Of a stretch of DNA of 64,000 nucleotides, positions 41,718-50,501 are shown piece after piece. How positions within the stretch are numbered: the first letter of the stretch is position 1; each line of letters opens with the position of its first letter. Position numbers and translations under genes: made by a program. The DNA comes from Rhodoferax sp. TH121 (GTDB lineage: Bacteria; Pseudomonadota; Gammaproteobacteria; Burkholderiales; Burkholderiaceae_C): NCBI RefSeq assembly GCF_002251855.1, contig NZ_NOXW01000015.1, positions 1-64,000 on the forward strand. The letters are read 5' to 3'. Below the pieces are notes generated by a model. The model was not told the origin of the DNA. It saw only the letters and a program-made list of their open reading frames with translations, and ran no database searches.

Positions 41718-41987
41718 TTAGCCGCCGGTCAGGGCCTGTATGACCAGTACCTTGTCGCCATCGACCAGAGGCTGGGTGAGGGTCTGGCGGTCCATCACCA
41801 TGGTCTTGTTGATGAACACAGCCACGTGTTTGCGGATGTGGCTCTGGTCGTCCAGCACATAGTGGCGCAGGCCCGGAGCCGCTGCCAGCGCGGCATCGAG
41901 TACCGCCATCAGGCTGGCGGGCGCCACCTGTTGGGGGGCACATTCCACATGGCGCCGCAAGCTGGCGGCAAACTCCACCGTCACCAT
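41718..41987 (-). CDS. MoaD/ThiS family ubiquitin-like protein
   Basis: The 89-residue protein has the beta-grasp layout and ends in VIQALTGG. The C-terminal GG is the feature that is adenylated and thiocarboxylated in MoaD and ThiS. It precedes the BNR protein in an operon, not molybdopterin or thiamine genes, so its client is probably something else. GGGAGAC precedes the ATG. Confidence 0.88.
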   Translation of the reverse strand: MVTVEFAASLRRHVECAPQQVAPASLMAVLDAALAAAPGLRHYVLDDQSHIRKHVAVFINKTMVMDRQTLTQPLVDGDKVLVIQALTGG

Positions 41988-42065
41988 GGCTGTCTCCCTT
42001 GTTCAGAGGCCGCAGTATTGCCAGCGCTGCGCCGCTTGGCAAGCCGGGTAGTCCATTTTTATGCA

Positions 42066-42120
42066 AAAAGTGCCTATGACCCGCACAGCGTTTGCGCAAG
42101 CAGCTACTAAAATCGTAGCG
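42066..42120 (+). repeat. Dispersed ~60-bp repeat, copy 8
   Basis: Contains GTGCCTATGACCC, TGCGCAAGCAGCTA and ATCGTAGCG in the leader of the M14 peptidase gene. Confidence 0.8.
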
Positions 42121-42150
42121 TTTTACAGACCTCAAATCTCACACCTCCCC

Positions 42151-43074
42151 ATGCGCACCGCACCTCCTTACCCCATTGGCACCCCGGGGCAGCCCTGGGG
42201 CGCTGCAGAACGCGCCCAGTGGCGCGCGCGCCAAACGCGCCAGCGCAGTTACGCCGACGATGTGCTGGCCGCAGTAGAGCGCCTGCGCCCACGCTTTGCG
42301 GTGAACACCTATGGCGAGGTGGTCTACGGCGACGAGCACTTCCCGCTCATGGCCATCCGCAGTCGCGACTGGAATGCGACTTTGCCCACCGTGCTGGTGA
42401 CCGGCGGGGTGCATGGTTACGAGACCAGCGGAGTGCAGGGCGCACTGCATTGTGTGGACGCGCTTGCGGCCGACTACGCGGGGCGGGTCAACCTGTTGGT
42501 TGCACCCTGCGTGAGCCCCTGGGCCTACGAGCGCATCCTGCGCTGGAACCCTGACGCGCTGGACCCCAACCGCAACTTCTGCGAGGGCAGCCCCGTGCTA
42601 GAGAGCGCCGCGCTCATGCGCTTGGTGGCTCCACTGCGTGGCCAGATTACCGCCCACATCGACCTGCACGAAACCACCGACACCGACGAGAGCGAGTACC
42701 GTCCCGCCGTGGCCGCGCGTGATGGCAAACCATTTGAGCCCGGCACCATCCCCGACGGCTTTTATGTGGTGGACGATAGCGCCAACCCACAACCTGCCTT
42801 TCAGCAGGCCATCATCGATGCCGTGCGGCGCGTTACCCACATTGCCCAAGCGGACGCACAAGGTTGCCTGATCGGCTCGCCGATGGTGGCACCCGGTGTG
42901 ATCCATTACGCGATGGCTGAGCTGGGCCTGTGCGCCAGCGTGAGCGGCGCGCGCTACACCTGCACCACCGAGGTCTACCCCGACAGCCGGCGCGCCACGC
43001 CCGTGCAGTGCATCGCCGCGCAGGTGGCTGCGGTGAGTGCAGCGCTGGTGTTTGTGGGCTATAAAAGGGCATGA
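42151..43074 (+). CDS. M14 family metallocarboxypeptidase-like protein
   Basis: The 307-residue protein has zinc ligands H and E in GGVHGYETSG near residue 90 and a later H in AHIDLHETTDTDES, as in AstE/AspA-like M14 enzymes. It may remove an acyl or amino-acid group from a small amide. The longer frame from 42061 reads through a dispersed repeat, so the ATG at 42151 is preferred, though its ribosome site is poor. It overlaps the globin gene by four bases (ATGA). Confidence 0.85.
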   Translation: MRTAPPYPIGTPGQPWGAAERAQWRARQTRQRSYADDVLAAVERLRPRFAVNTYGEVVYGDEHFPLMAIRSRDWNATLPTVLVTGGVHGYETSGVQGALHCVDALAADYAGRVNLLVAPCVSPWAYERILRWNPDALDPNRNFCEGSPVLESAALMRLVAPLRGQITAHIDLHETTDTDESEYRPAVAARDGKPFEPGTIPDGFYVVDDSANPQPAFQQAIIDAVRRVTHIAQADAQGCLIGSPMVAPGVIHYAMAELGLCASVSGARYTCTTEVYPDSRRATPVQCIAAQVAAVSAALVFVGYKRA

Positions 43075-43472
43075 GTGATACCCCCGATCAAGCCCGCACC
43101 CCCTTTGAGTGGATTGGCGGTGAGTCTGTGGTCCGCAGCCTGGTGGACCGTTTTTACGACCTAATGGACCTGGAACCCGGCTACACCGCCTTGCGTGCCG
43201 CGCATGGCAGCACGCTGGACAAAGCGCGCGACCACCTGTTCTGGTTTTTGTGCGGTTGGTTGGGCGGGCCCGACTACTTTGTCGAGCGCTTTGGCCACCC
43301 GCGCCTGCGCGCGCGCCACATGCCCTTCAAGATCGGCATTCTGGAGCGTGACCAATGGCTGGCCTGCATGGATCAGGCCATGGGGGACACCGGCATTCCC
43401 GCGGAACTGCGCGAGCGTCTGAAAACTTCGTTTTTCCAGACGGCAGACTGGATGCGCAACGTGGGCGTTTAG
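43071..43472 (+). CDS. Group II truncated haemoglobin
   Basis: The 133-residue protein has the 2-on-2 globin pattern: a phenylalanine-tyrosine pair (FYDLM) in the B helix, DHLFWFLCGWLGGP, and HPRLRARHMPFKIG with the proximal histidine. It binds oxygen or NO. It is translationally coupled to the M14 gene by ATGA overlap. Its role beside a peptidase is unclear. Confidence 0.93.
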   Translation: MSDTPDQARTPFEWIGGESVVRSLVDRFYDLMDLEPGYTALRAAHGSTLDKARDHLFWFLCGWLGGPDYFVERFGHPRLRARHMPFKIGILERDQWLACMDQAMGDTGIPAELRERLKTSFFQTADWMRNVGV

Positions 43473-43494
43473 CCCCGCTGCAAGGCCCCGGCCC

Positions 43495-44574
43495 ATGGAA
43501 AACCTCGATGTGATGGTTTTGCGTGCCTTGTGCGGCTGGCGTCAGGCCGGGCGGCGCGCGCTGTTGGCAACGGTAGTGCGTACCTGGGGCTCGTCGCCAC
43601 GACCGGTGGGGTCCATCTTGGCGCTATGTGAAGACGGTTCCGTGGTCGGCTCGGTGTCGGGCGGGTGTATTGAGGACGATTTGATCTTTCGCTTCACGAA
43701 GGCCTACGCGTCAGCCGGGGCTGCTTGCAGTGATGGTGTACAGCAGATACCTGGCGGGCCGCCGCAGCGCGTGAAGTACGGCGTTACGGCCGACGAGGCG
43801 CACCGCTTCGGCCTGCCCTGTGGTGGCACATTGGAGCTGTTGCTGGAGTTTGATCCCGATGCCGCCAACTTGGCCGACTTGCTTGCCCGTCTGGAACAGG
43901 GGCAGTTGGTGCGGCGCACGGTGCAGTTGGCAGATGGCGTGACCAGTCTGCAGACCGCCAGTACTCCAGCTGCGCTCAGCCTGTCAGAGAGCGAGTTGGT
44001 CAATACCTTTGGGCCTGAATACCGTTTGCTCATCATCGGTGCTGGCCAGCTCAGCGAATATGTGGCCACCATGGCGCAGTTCTGCGGTTTTGCGGTGACC
44101 GTGTGTGACCCGCGCGATGAGTACCGTGGCGCCTGGGGTGTGCCCGGTGTGATAGTGAGCAGCGCCATGCCCGACGAGGTCGTCACTGCCTTCAAGCCGG
44201 ATCGCCGAAGTTGTGTCATTGCGCTCACGCACGACCCCAAGCTCGACGATCTGGCGCTGCTGGAAGCCCTGCAGTCTGACGCCTTCTACATTGGAGCCAT
44301 TGGCTCCCGCCGCAACCACGCCGTGCGCCGCCAGCGCATGCTGGAATATCTGGACCAGACGCCAGAGACTCTGGCGCGTCTGCGTGGCCCCATTGGCATC
44401 TACATCGGTAGCAAGACACCGCCTGAAATTGCGGTGAGTGTGATGGCCGAAATACTGGCGGTAAAAAACGGCGTGACTTTACCGCGCGATATGGCGGTGT
44501 CGTATGCCAAAGACGAACTGGCCATCGCCCACAACGACCCAGGCACCTTGGTTTGCGGCGTACGGCAGACCTGA
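43495..44574 (+). CDS. XdhC/CoxF family molybdenum-enzyme maturation protein
   Basis: The 359-residue protein has an N-terminal XdhC domain (ATVVRTWGSSPRPVGSIL, SVSGGCIEDD) and a C-terminal Rossmann domain (LLIIGAGQLSEYVATMAQ). XdhC proteins hold molybdopterin and help insert it into xanthine dehydrogenase-type enzymes. No such enzyme is in the window. It follows the globin gene by 22 bases and probably ends this operon. Confidence 0.9.
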   Translation: MENLDVMVLRALCGWRQAGRRALLATVVRTWGSSPRPVGSILALCEDGSVVGSVSGGCIEDDLIFRFTKAYASAGAACSDGVQQIPGGPPQRVKYGVTADEAHRFGLPCGGTLELLLEFDPDAANLADLLARLEQGQLVRRTVQLADGVTSLQTASTPAALSLSESELVNTFGPEYRLLIIGAGQLSEYVATMAQFCGFAVTVCDPRDEYRGAWGVPGVIVSSAMPDEVVTAFKPDRRSCVIALTHDPKLDDLALLEALQSDAFYIGAIGSRRNHAVRRQRMLEYLDQTPETLARLRGPIGIYIGSKTPPEIAVSVMAEILAVKNGVTLPRDMAVSYAKDELAIAHNDPGTLVCGVRQT

Positions 44575-44578
44575 GCAA

Positions 44579-45331
44579 TCAGGCGAGCGTGCGCCCCAAG
44601 GCGGTCGCTGCTTCCAGCAGCTGGGGCACATGCTGCAAGGCCTGCTGCAGGGGCATGCGGGCTGCGGGGGCCTGCAAGGCCACGGCGGTGCGCACCGCGC
44701 GGCTGCCCGGCTGCAACACCGGCACCGCCACACACACCAAGCCGTCCACAAACTCCTCGGCATCCACGGCATAGCCCTGGCGCACGATCTGCGCCAGCTC
44801 GTCTTCCAGCGCCTGGCGCTGGGTGAGGGTGGTGGCGGTGTAGCGGGGCAGGGGGAGGCTCTCCAGCAAGGCGGCGCGCGCCTGTTCAGCCATGTGGGCG
44901 AGGAACAGCTTGCCGCTGGCCGAGCAGTGAATGGGCACGCGGGTACCGGCTTTGAGCTCCATGCGCAACGGAAAGGCGGACTCCACGCGGTCCAGGTACA
45001 TCACATCGGTGCCGCTCAGGGCCGTGAGGTTGCAGCTCTCTCCCACGACGCTGACCAACTGGCGCAGCACCGCATGGCGTACGCCGCGCCGTGTGTCGGC
45101 ACTGAGCACGTTCTCGGCCAGGCGCACCAGGCGCGCCGCAGGCGCATAGAGCCGGCCGCCGGGTTCTCGGGTGATCAGCCCGCCGGCCTCCAGTTGCGCG
45201 AGCATGCGGTGTACGCTGGGCTTGGGCCAGCCGCTGCTGCGCACGGCGTCGGCCAGGCTGAAGGGCTGGCCGGTGGCGCACACCAGGTCCAGCAACTCGA
45301 ACATGCGCAGTGCGGGCGTAGGTTTTTCCAT
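44579..45331 (-). CDS. IclR family regulator
   Basis: A 250-residue regulator with an N-terminal winged helix (SLADAVRSSGWPKPSVHRMLAQ) and the IclR effector domain (SGTDVMYLDRVES, HCSASGKLFLA, VCVAVPVLQP). The start is ATG 45331 because MEKPTPALRMFELLDL fits the family. It is divergent from the SDR gene of the following cluster and likely controls it. Confidence 0.92.
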   Translation of the reverse strand: MEKPTPALRMFELLDLVCATGQPFSLADAVRSSGWPKPSVHRMLAQLEAGGLITREPGGRLYAPAARLVRLAENVLSADTRRGVRHAVLRQLVSVVGESCNLTALSGTDVMYLDRVESAFPLRMELKAGTRVPIHCSASGKLFLAHMAEQARAALLESLPLPRYTATTLTQRQALEDELAQIVRQGYAVDAEEFVDGLVCVAVPVLQPGSRAVRTAVALQAPAARMPLQQALQHVPQLLEAATALGRTLA

Positions 45332-45352
45332 AGATTCGGTATTTGTTCCGAA

Positions 45353-45383
45353 ATTCGAGACAAATATATACAAATATTCGAGA
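45353..45383. promoter_or_regulatory. Direct repeat in the IclR/SDR divergent region
   Basis: ATTCGAGA occurs at 45353-45360 and 45376-45383, 23 bases apart (about two helix turns), separated by AT-rich sequence. A candidate IclR-type operator for both genes. Confidence 0.45.
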
Positions 45384-45401
45384 TGAATAAGGGCGCTGAT
45401 T

Positions 45402-46247
45402 ATGCTCGTCCCTATGTCTGCACACCAGTCCCAACCATCGTTTCCCTTCCAGAACACTGTGCTCACGGGCGCTTGTGGCGGTCTGGGGCAGGAGCTGGCG
45501 CGCCAGTTGTTGGCCCGCGGCGCAGTGGTGGCGCTGGTGGGGCTGAACCGCACCGCGCTGGACGCATTGGCCGCCACCGCTCCCTACCGCTGCGCGGTCT
45601 ACACGCCCGATGTGGCCGACCCCGCGGCCATGCAGGCCTGCGCGCAGGATTGGGTGGGTCGCTTTGGTGTGCCCGATCTGTTGATTGCCAATGCGGGTGT
45701 AGCAGGCGGCTTTGATACGGCCCAGGCCGATGACCTGGCCGTGATGCGCCGCATGCTGGAGATCAATGTGCTGGGTGTGGCCACCACTTTCCAGCCTTTT
45801 CTGGATTCCATGCGCGCCCAGGGCCGAGGCAGTTTGGTGGGCGTGGCCAGTCTGGCCGGCTGGCGCGGCATGCCGGGCAATGGTGCCTACTGCGCGAGCA
45901 AGGGCGCGCTCATTCGCTACCTGGAAAGCCTGCGCGCGGAGCTGCGCGGCAGCAGCCTGCGGGTACACACGGTGAGCCCGGGCTACCTGCGCACGCCGCT
46001 CACGGCGGGCAACCAGTTTGTGATGCCGGGCCTCATGGAGGCCGACGACGCGGCGCGTGCGCTGCTGGCCGGCGTCGCGCGCGGGCGCGAGCACATCGTG
46101 CTGCCGCGCCGCATGGGTTGGCTGTCGCGCGCGCTGGGCCTGTTGCCTGCTGCTTGGCACGATCGCATCCTGCTGGGTCAGCCGCGCAAGCCGCGTGTGG
46201 GCGAGGCCGGAGCCACGGCCATTCCGGGCTTGCCGCCCCGCCAGTAA
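45402..46247 (+). CDS. SDR family oxidoreductase
   Basis: A 281-residue short-chain dehydrogenase with LTGACGGLGQ as cofactor site, NAG near residue 88, and a catalytic Y-K in GNGAYCASKGAL. The glycine motif is slightly atypical. First gene of the putative cluster driven from the IclR-divergent promoter. Start ATG at 45402 or 45414. Substrate not predictable. Confidence 0.88.
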   Translation: MLVPMSAHQSQPSFPFQNTVLTGACGGLGQELARQLLARGAVVALVGLNRTALDALAATAPYRCAVYTPDVADPAAMQACAQDWVGRFGVPDLLIANAGVAGGFDTAQADDLAVMRRMLEINVLGVATTFQPFLDSMRAQGRGSLVGVASLAGWRGMPGNGAYCASKGALIRYLESLRAELRGSSLRVHTVSPGYLRTPLTAGNQFVMPGLMEADDAARALLAGVARGREHIVLPRRMGWLSRALGLLPAAWHDRILLGQPRKPRVGEAGATAIPGLPPRQ

Positions 46248-46283
46248 GGGCTACAGACTTCATAAGAACCCGAGAGAGACCTG

Positions 46284-47612
46284 ATGAGCATCTTCCCCCC
46301 GCACCCACCCACGCGCGAGTGCATCGCCTTGATTGGCGCCGGCCCCAGCGGCCTGGCCGCCGCCCGCAACCTGCAGAAGCTGGGCCTGCCTTTCCAGGGC
46401 TTCGAGACCCACAGGGATGTGGGTGGCCTGTGGAACATCGACAACCCGCGCAGCACGGTCTACGAGTCGGCCCACCTGATCTCCAGCAAGACCACCACCG
46501 AGTTCAGCGAGTTCCCCATGCGCGCCGAAGTGGCCGACTACCCCAGCCACAAGGAGATGCGCCAGTATTTCTTTGACTTTGCCGAGCACTTTGGCTTGCG
46601 CAAGCACTTTCACTTCGGTGCCAAAGTGCTGTCGGTGCGGCCGCTAGGCGAAGGCGTGGCGCCGCTGTGGACCGTGCAGTGGCAGACGGCCGATGGCGCG
46701 GTACAGAGCGCCGAATTCAAGGGCGTGGTGATCGCCAACGGCACGCTGGCCGAGCCCAATATGCCGAGGTTTGAAGGGCACTTTGACGGCGAGCTGCTGC
46801 ACACCGCAGCCTACAAGAGCGCTGAGCTTTTTCGCGGCAAGCGCGTGCTGGTGGTGGGCGCGGGCAACTCGGGCTGCGACATTGCGGTGGACGCAGTGCA
46901 CGCCGCGCAGAGCGTGGACATCTCGGTGCGCCGCGGCTACTACTTTGTGCCCAAGTACGTGTTCGGCAAACCGGCGGACACGTTGGGCGGCAAGATCAAG
47001 CTGCCGGCCTGGCTCAAGCAGAAGGTGGACAGCACCGTGCTGGGCTGGTTCACCGGCGACCCCAGCCGTTTTGGCTTTCCCAAGCCGGACTACAAGATGT
47101 ACGAATCGCACCCCGTGGTGAACTCGCTGGTGCTGCACCACCTGGGCCATGGTGACCTGCATGTGAAGGGCGACATTGCGCGGCTGGACGGCCACACGGT
47201 GCACTTCAAGGACGGCAGCGCCAAGGACTACGACCTGATCCTCTGCGCCACCGGCTACCGCCTGCACTACCCCTTCATGGACCCGGCGCTGCTGAACTGG
47301 CGGGGCATGTCGCCCCAGCTCTACCTCAACATCTTTTCGCCGCAGTTCGACAACCTGGCGGTGATGGGCATGATCGAAGCCAGCGGCATTGGCTGGCAAG
47401 GTCGCTACGAGCAGGGCGAGCTGGTGGCGCGCTACTTCAAGGCGCGCGACGCGGGCAGCCCCGCCGCCGCCGCACTCACTCGCGCCAAGCAAGGCCCGCC
47501 GCCAGACCTGAGTGGTGGCTATCGCTACCTCAAGTTGGAGCGCATGGCCTATTACGTGCACAAGGACACTTACCGCGCCGCAGTGCGTGCCGCCAGCGCA
47601 GCGCTGGCCTGA
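46284..47612 (+). CDS. Flavin-containing monooxygenase
   Basis: The 442-residue protein has the FAD motif GAGPSGLAAARNL, the FMO/BVMO signature FEGHFDGELLHTAAY, and the NADPH motif VVGAGNSGCDIAVD. It could oxygenate a ketone or a soft nucleophile. GAGAGAGACC lies before the ATG. Expected partner of the SDR upstream: an alcohol oxidised to a ketone, then oxygenated. Confidence 0.9.
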   Translation: MSIFPPHPPTRECIALIGAGPSGLAAARNLQKLGLPFQGFETHRDVGGLWNIDNPRSTVYESAHLISSKTTTEFSEFPMRAEVADYPSHKEMRQYFFDFAEHFGLRKHFHFGAKVLSVRPLGEGVAPLWTVQWQTADGAVQSAEFKGVVIANGTLAEPNMPRFEGHFDGELLHTAAYKSAELFRGKRVLVVGAGNSGCDIAVDAVHAAQSVDISVRRGYYFVPKYVFGKPADTLGGKIKLPAWLKQKVDSTVLGWFTGDPSRFGFPKPDYKMYESHPVVNSLVLHHLGHGDLHVKGDIARLDGHTVHFKDGSAKDYDLILCATGYRLHYPFMDPALLNWRGMSPQLYLNIFSPQFDNLAVMGMIEASGIGWQGRYEQGELVARYFKARDAGSPAAAALTRAKQGPPPDLSGGYRYLKLERMAYYVHKDTYRAAVRAASAALA

Positions 47613-47642
47613 GTTGTTCAGACCTACACAAGGGAGACCTCC

Positions 47643-48563
47643 ATGTTGCCTGTGGACGAGATACGCCTGAACTTCAACCCCGCCTCGCTGGTAGTGCTCA
47701 ACATCGTGCTGGGCTTTCTGATGTTCGGCATTGCGTTGGACACGCGCGTGGCCGACTTCAAGCGCGTGCTGCGCATGCCGGTGGCCATGGCTGTGGGCAT
47801 TGCGGCGCAGTTTGTGGTGTTGCCCGCTGTGACCTATGCACTCACGCTGGCACTGAACCCCGGCCCCAGCATTGCGCTGGGCATGATTCTGGTGGCCTGC
47901 TGCCCGCCCGGCAACGTGAGCAACATCCTTACGCACCGCGCGCAGGGCAATGTGGCACTGTCGGTGTCGATGACAGCCATTTCCAACGCGCTGGCGATCG
48001 TGCTGATGCCCTTGAACTTTGCCTTCTGGGCCGGCATGCACCCCACGGCATCCGCGCTGTTTCGCAGTATCGCGCTGGACCCGATCGAGATGGCAGGTCA
48101 CATTGTGGTCATCATCGGCATTCCCTTTGTGCTGGGCATTGCCTGTGCGGAGAAGCTGCCGCGCATAACTGAAAAAGTGCGCAAGCCTGCGCGCATTCTC
48201 AGCTTTTTGTGCCTTATCGGCTTCATCGTCGGCGCGGTGGCGGGCAACTGGCGCTACTTTCTGGACTACGTGGGCCTGGTGTTGCTGGCCGTCGCCATCC
48301 ACGACGCGCTGGCCTTTGGCACCGGCTATGTGTGCGCGCGCGCTACCGGCCTGTCGGACTATGACCGCCGCGCGGTTTCCATTGAAGTGGGTATCCGCAA
48401 TGCGGGCCTGGGACTGGTGTTGATCTTCAGCTTCTTTGGCGGGCTTGGTGGCATGGCCGTGGTGGCGGGCGTGTGGGGCTTCTGGGACATCATTGCTGGC
48501 TTGGCGTTGGCCAGCTGGTGGGGACGCAGGCCACCGGTGAAGCCTGCAGGAGTGGACACATGA
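47643..48563 (+). CDS. Bile acid:sodium symporter family transporter
   Basis: The 306-residue protein has about nine membrane segments and the BASS motifs MILVACCPPGNVSNILTHRA and EVGIRNAGLGL. BASS transporters bring organic anions in with sodium. AGGGAGACC before the ATG. It overlaps the next gene by four bases, which indicates an operon. Confidence 0.9.
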   Translation: MLPVDEIRLNFNPASLVVLNIVLGFLMFGIALDTRVADFKRVLRMPVAMAVGIAAQFVVLPAVTYALTLALNPGPSIALGMILVACCPPGNVSNILTHRAQGNVALSVSMTAISNALAIVLMPLNFAFWAGMHPTASALFRSIALDPIEMAGHIVVIIGIPFVLGIACAEKLPRITEKVRKPARILSFLCLIGFIVGAVAGNWRYFLDYVGLVLLAVAIHDALAFGTGYVCARATGLSDYDRRAVSIEVGIRNAGLGLVLIFSFFGGLGGMAVVAGVWGFWDIIAGLALASWWGRRPPVKPAGVDT

Positions 48564-49570
48564 GCGCCTTGCCGCAAGAGCGCGCGCGCCGCGTGTTGGT
48601 GACTGGGGCGGACGGATTTCTGGGCCGCAGCTTGGTCGCGGCCCTGGTGCGCGATGGAAGCCTGGACAGGGTGGTGGCCACCGATGTGCGGCCCGTGCCG
48701 GCCGAGCGCCGCCTGCCCGGTGTGCTCTATTTGGAGCAGGATGTGCGCGACCCGACCATGGGCAAGCTGCTGGCGGCGCATGCCATCGACACGGTGGTGC
48801 ATCTGGCTTCCATCGTCACGCCGGGCAAGCATTCGAGCCGCGAGTTCGAATACTCGGTGGACGTGCTGGGCACGCGCAATGTGCTGGACGCCTGCGTGGC
48901 CCAGGGCGTGCAGCACCTGCTGGTCAGCTCCAGCGGAGCGGCCTATGGTTACCATGCCGACAACCCCGAGTGGCTCGTTGAACGTGACGCCTTGCGAGGC
49001 AACGAAGCCTTTGCCTATGCCCACCACAAACGCCTGGTGGAAGAGATGCTGGCGCAGTACCGTGCCAGCGCACCGCAGCTGCTGCAAACCGTGTTCCGCA
49101 TCGGCACCATCCTGGGCGCGCAAGTGGACAACCAGATCACGGCGCTGTTTGAGAAGCCGCGCTTGCTGGCCATTCGCGGTAGCGAGAGCCCTTTTGTGTT
49201 CATCTGGGACACTGATGTCACCGGTGCCGTGCTGCATGCGTTGCAGCGCCGCCGCGCGGGCTGCTTCAACCTGGCAGGCGACGGCGCACTGCCGCTGCGC
49301 GCCATCGCCAAGCGCCTGGGCAAACCTGTGCTCAATCTGCCGGCCAGCCTGCTCAAGGCCGCATTGGCCGTGGGTCACTCGCTGGGCGTGAGCCGCTATG
49401 GCCCTGAGCAGTTGGATTTTTTGCGCTACCGCCCCGTGTTGCTGAACACCGCACTCAAGACCGAGCTGGGCTATGTGCCCAGCAAGACCAGCAGCCAAGC
49501 GCTCGACGCCTTCATCGCCGCACGGGCTGCCCAAGGCCGCCCGCTGACTGGTACTCGGGCGGTGGCATGA
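48560..49570 (+). CDS. NAD-dependent epimerase/dehydratase (extended SDR)
   Basis: A 336-residue protein with VLVTGADGFLGRSL near the N-terminus, SSSGAAYG and the YAHHK active-site segment. Could act on a sugar nucleotide or a hydroxy-steroid-like substrate. The start ATG 48560 overlaps the BASS stop (ATGA), and its own end overlaps the next start (ATGA). Confidence 0.9.
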   Translation: MSALPQERARRVLVTGADGFLGRSLVAALVRDGSLDRVVATDVRPVPAERRLPGVLYLEQDVRDPTMGKLLAAHAIDTVVHLASIVTPGKHSSREFEYSVDVLGTRNVLDACVAQGVQHLLVSSSGAAYGYHADNPEWLVERDALRGNEAFAYAHHKRLVEEMLAQYRASAPQLLQTVFRIGTILGAQVDNQITALFEKPRLLAIRGSESPFVFIWDTDVTGAVLHALQRRRAGCFNLAGDGALPLRAIAKRLGKPVLNLPASLLKAALAVGHSLGVSRYGPEQLDFLRYRPVLLNTALKTELGYVPSKTSSQALDAFIAARAAQGRPLTGTRAVA

Positions 49571-50490
49571 GTGGCTCTGCCGTGGCGCGCCCCTGGAGCC
49601 GGGGCGACAGCCTGCGTGCGCTGGCCGTGGTGGTGCTTTGGGGTCTGAACTTTGTGGTCATGAAAGTGGGCCTGCAGGGCCTGAGCCCCATGCTCCTGGG
49701 GGCGCTGCGTTTTGCTGCAGCGTCGCTGCCATTCCTGTGGTGGGTGGGGCGCCCGCCGTTGCCCTGGCGCTATGTGCTGGCCTATGGCCTGGCACAGGGG
49801 CTGGGGCAGTTTGGTTTTTTGTTCTGGGGTTTGCAGCTGGGCATGACGGCGGGCATGGCTTCGGTGGTAATGCAGATGCAGGCCTTCTTCACGCTGCTAC
49901 TGGCCGCCCCTATGCTGGGTGAGCGGGCGCGCAGCTGGCAGTGGGCCGGGCTGGTGCTGGCGCTGGGCGGCCTGCTGGCCATTGCCAGCGCCCATGGTGA
50001 CGGGCCGGGACAGATGACGCTGGTGGGCCTGGTGCTCACGGCCAGCGCAGCCTTCATGTGGGCGGTGTCCAACATCGTGGTGCGGCTGGCAGCGCGCCAC
50101 GGCAGTTACGAGCCCTTTCCTTTCATCGTGTGGACCAGTGTGGTGCCCATCCTGCCGTTCACGGGTTTGGCGCTGTGGGCGGATGGTTGGAGCGGCGTGT
50201 CTGCCCAACTGGCCGCGTTGCATTGGCCGGCGGTGGCCTCGGTGCTGTATTTGGCATGGCTGGCCACATTGCTGGCGTATACGTTGTGGACGCGGCTGCT
50301 GCAACGCCACACGGCCGGCAAGGTCACGCCGTTTTCTTTATTGGTGCCCGTGGTGGGGTTGGCGGCTGCGGCGCTGGCCTTTGGCGAAGTGCCGCTGCCC
50401 TTGCAGTGGGCGGGCACAGGAGCCGTATTGTTGGGCTTGGTGGTGAACCAGGCCGGGCAGTGGTGGGCGGTCCGCAAACCTACCGTGTAA
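49567..50490 (+). CDS. EamA family drug/metabolite exporter
   Basis: The 307-residue protein has ten membrane segments in two EamA halves (VVVLWGLNFVVMKVGLQGL at the start of the first half). Such permeases export amino acids and other metabolites. It is the last gene of the cluster and overlaps its neighbour by four bases. Confidence 0.9.
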   Translation: MSGSAVARPWSRGDSLRALAVVVLWGLNFVVMKVGLQGLSPMLLGALRFAAASLPFLWWVGRPPLPWRYVLAYGLAQGLGQFGFLFWGLQLGMTAGMASVVMQMQAFFTLLLAAPMLGERARSWQWAGLVLALGGLLAIASAHGDGPGQMTLVGLVLTASAAFMWAVSNIVVRLAARHGSYEPFPFIVWTSVVPILPFTGLALWADGWSGVSAQLAALHWPAVASVLYLAWLATLLAYTLWTRLLQRHTAGKVTPFSLLVPVVGLAAAALAFGEVPLPLQWAGTGAVLLGLVVNQAGQWWAVRKPTV

Positions 50491-50501
50491 GGGCGCTTGA
50501 C

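Noticed and set aside
42061..42150. Upstream ATG start for the M14 peptidase at 42061
   Set aside because: It would translate a dispersed intergenic repeat as protein; the family-like N-terminus begins at 42151.
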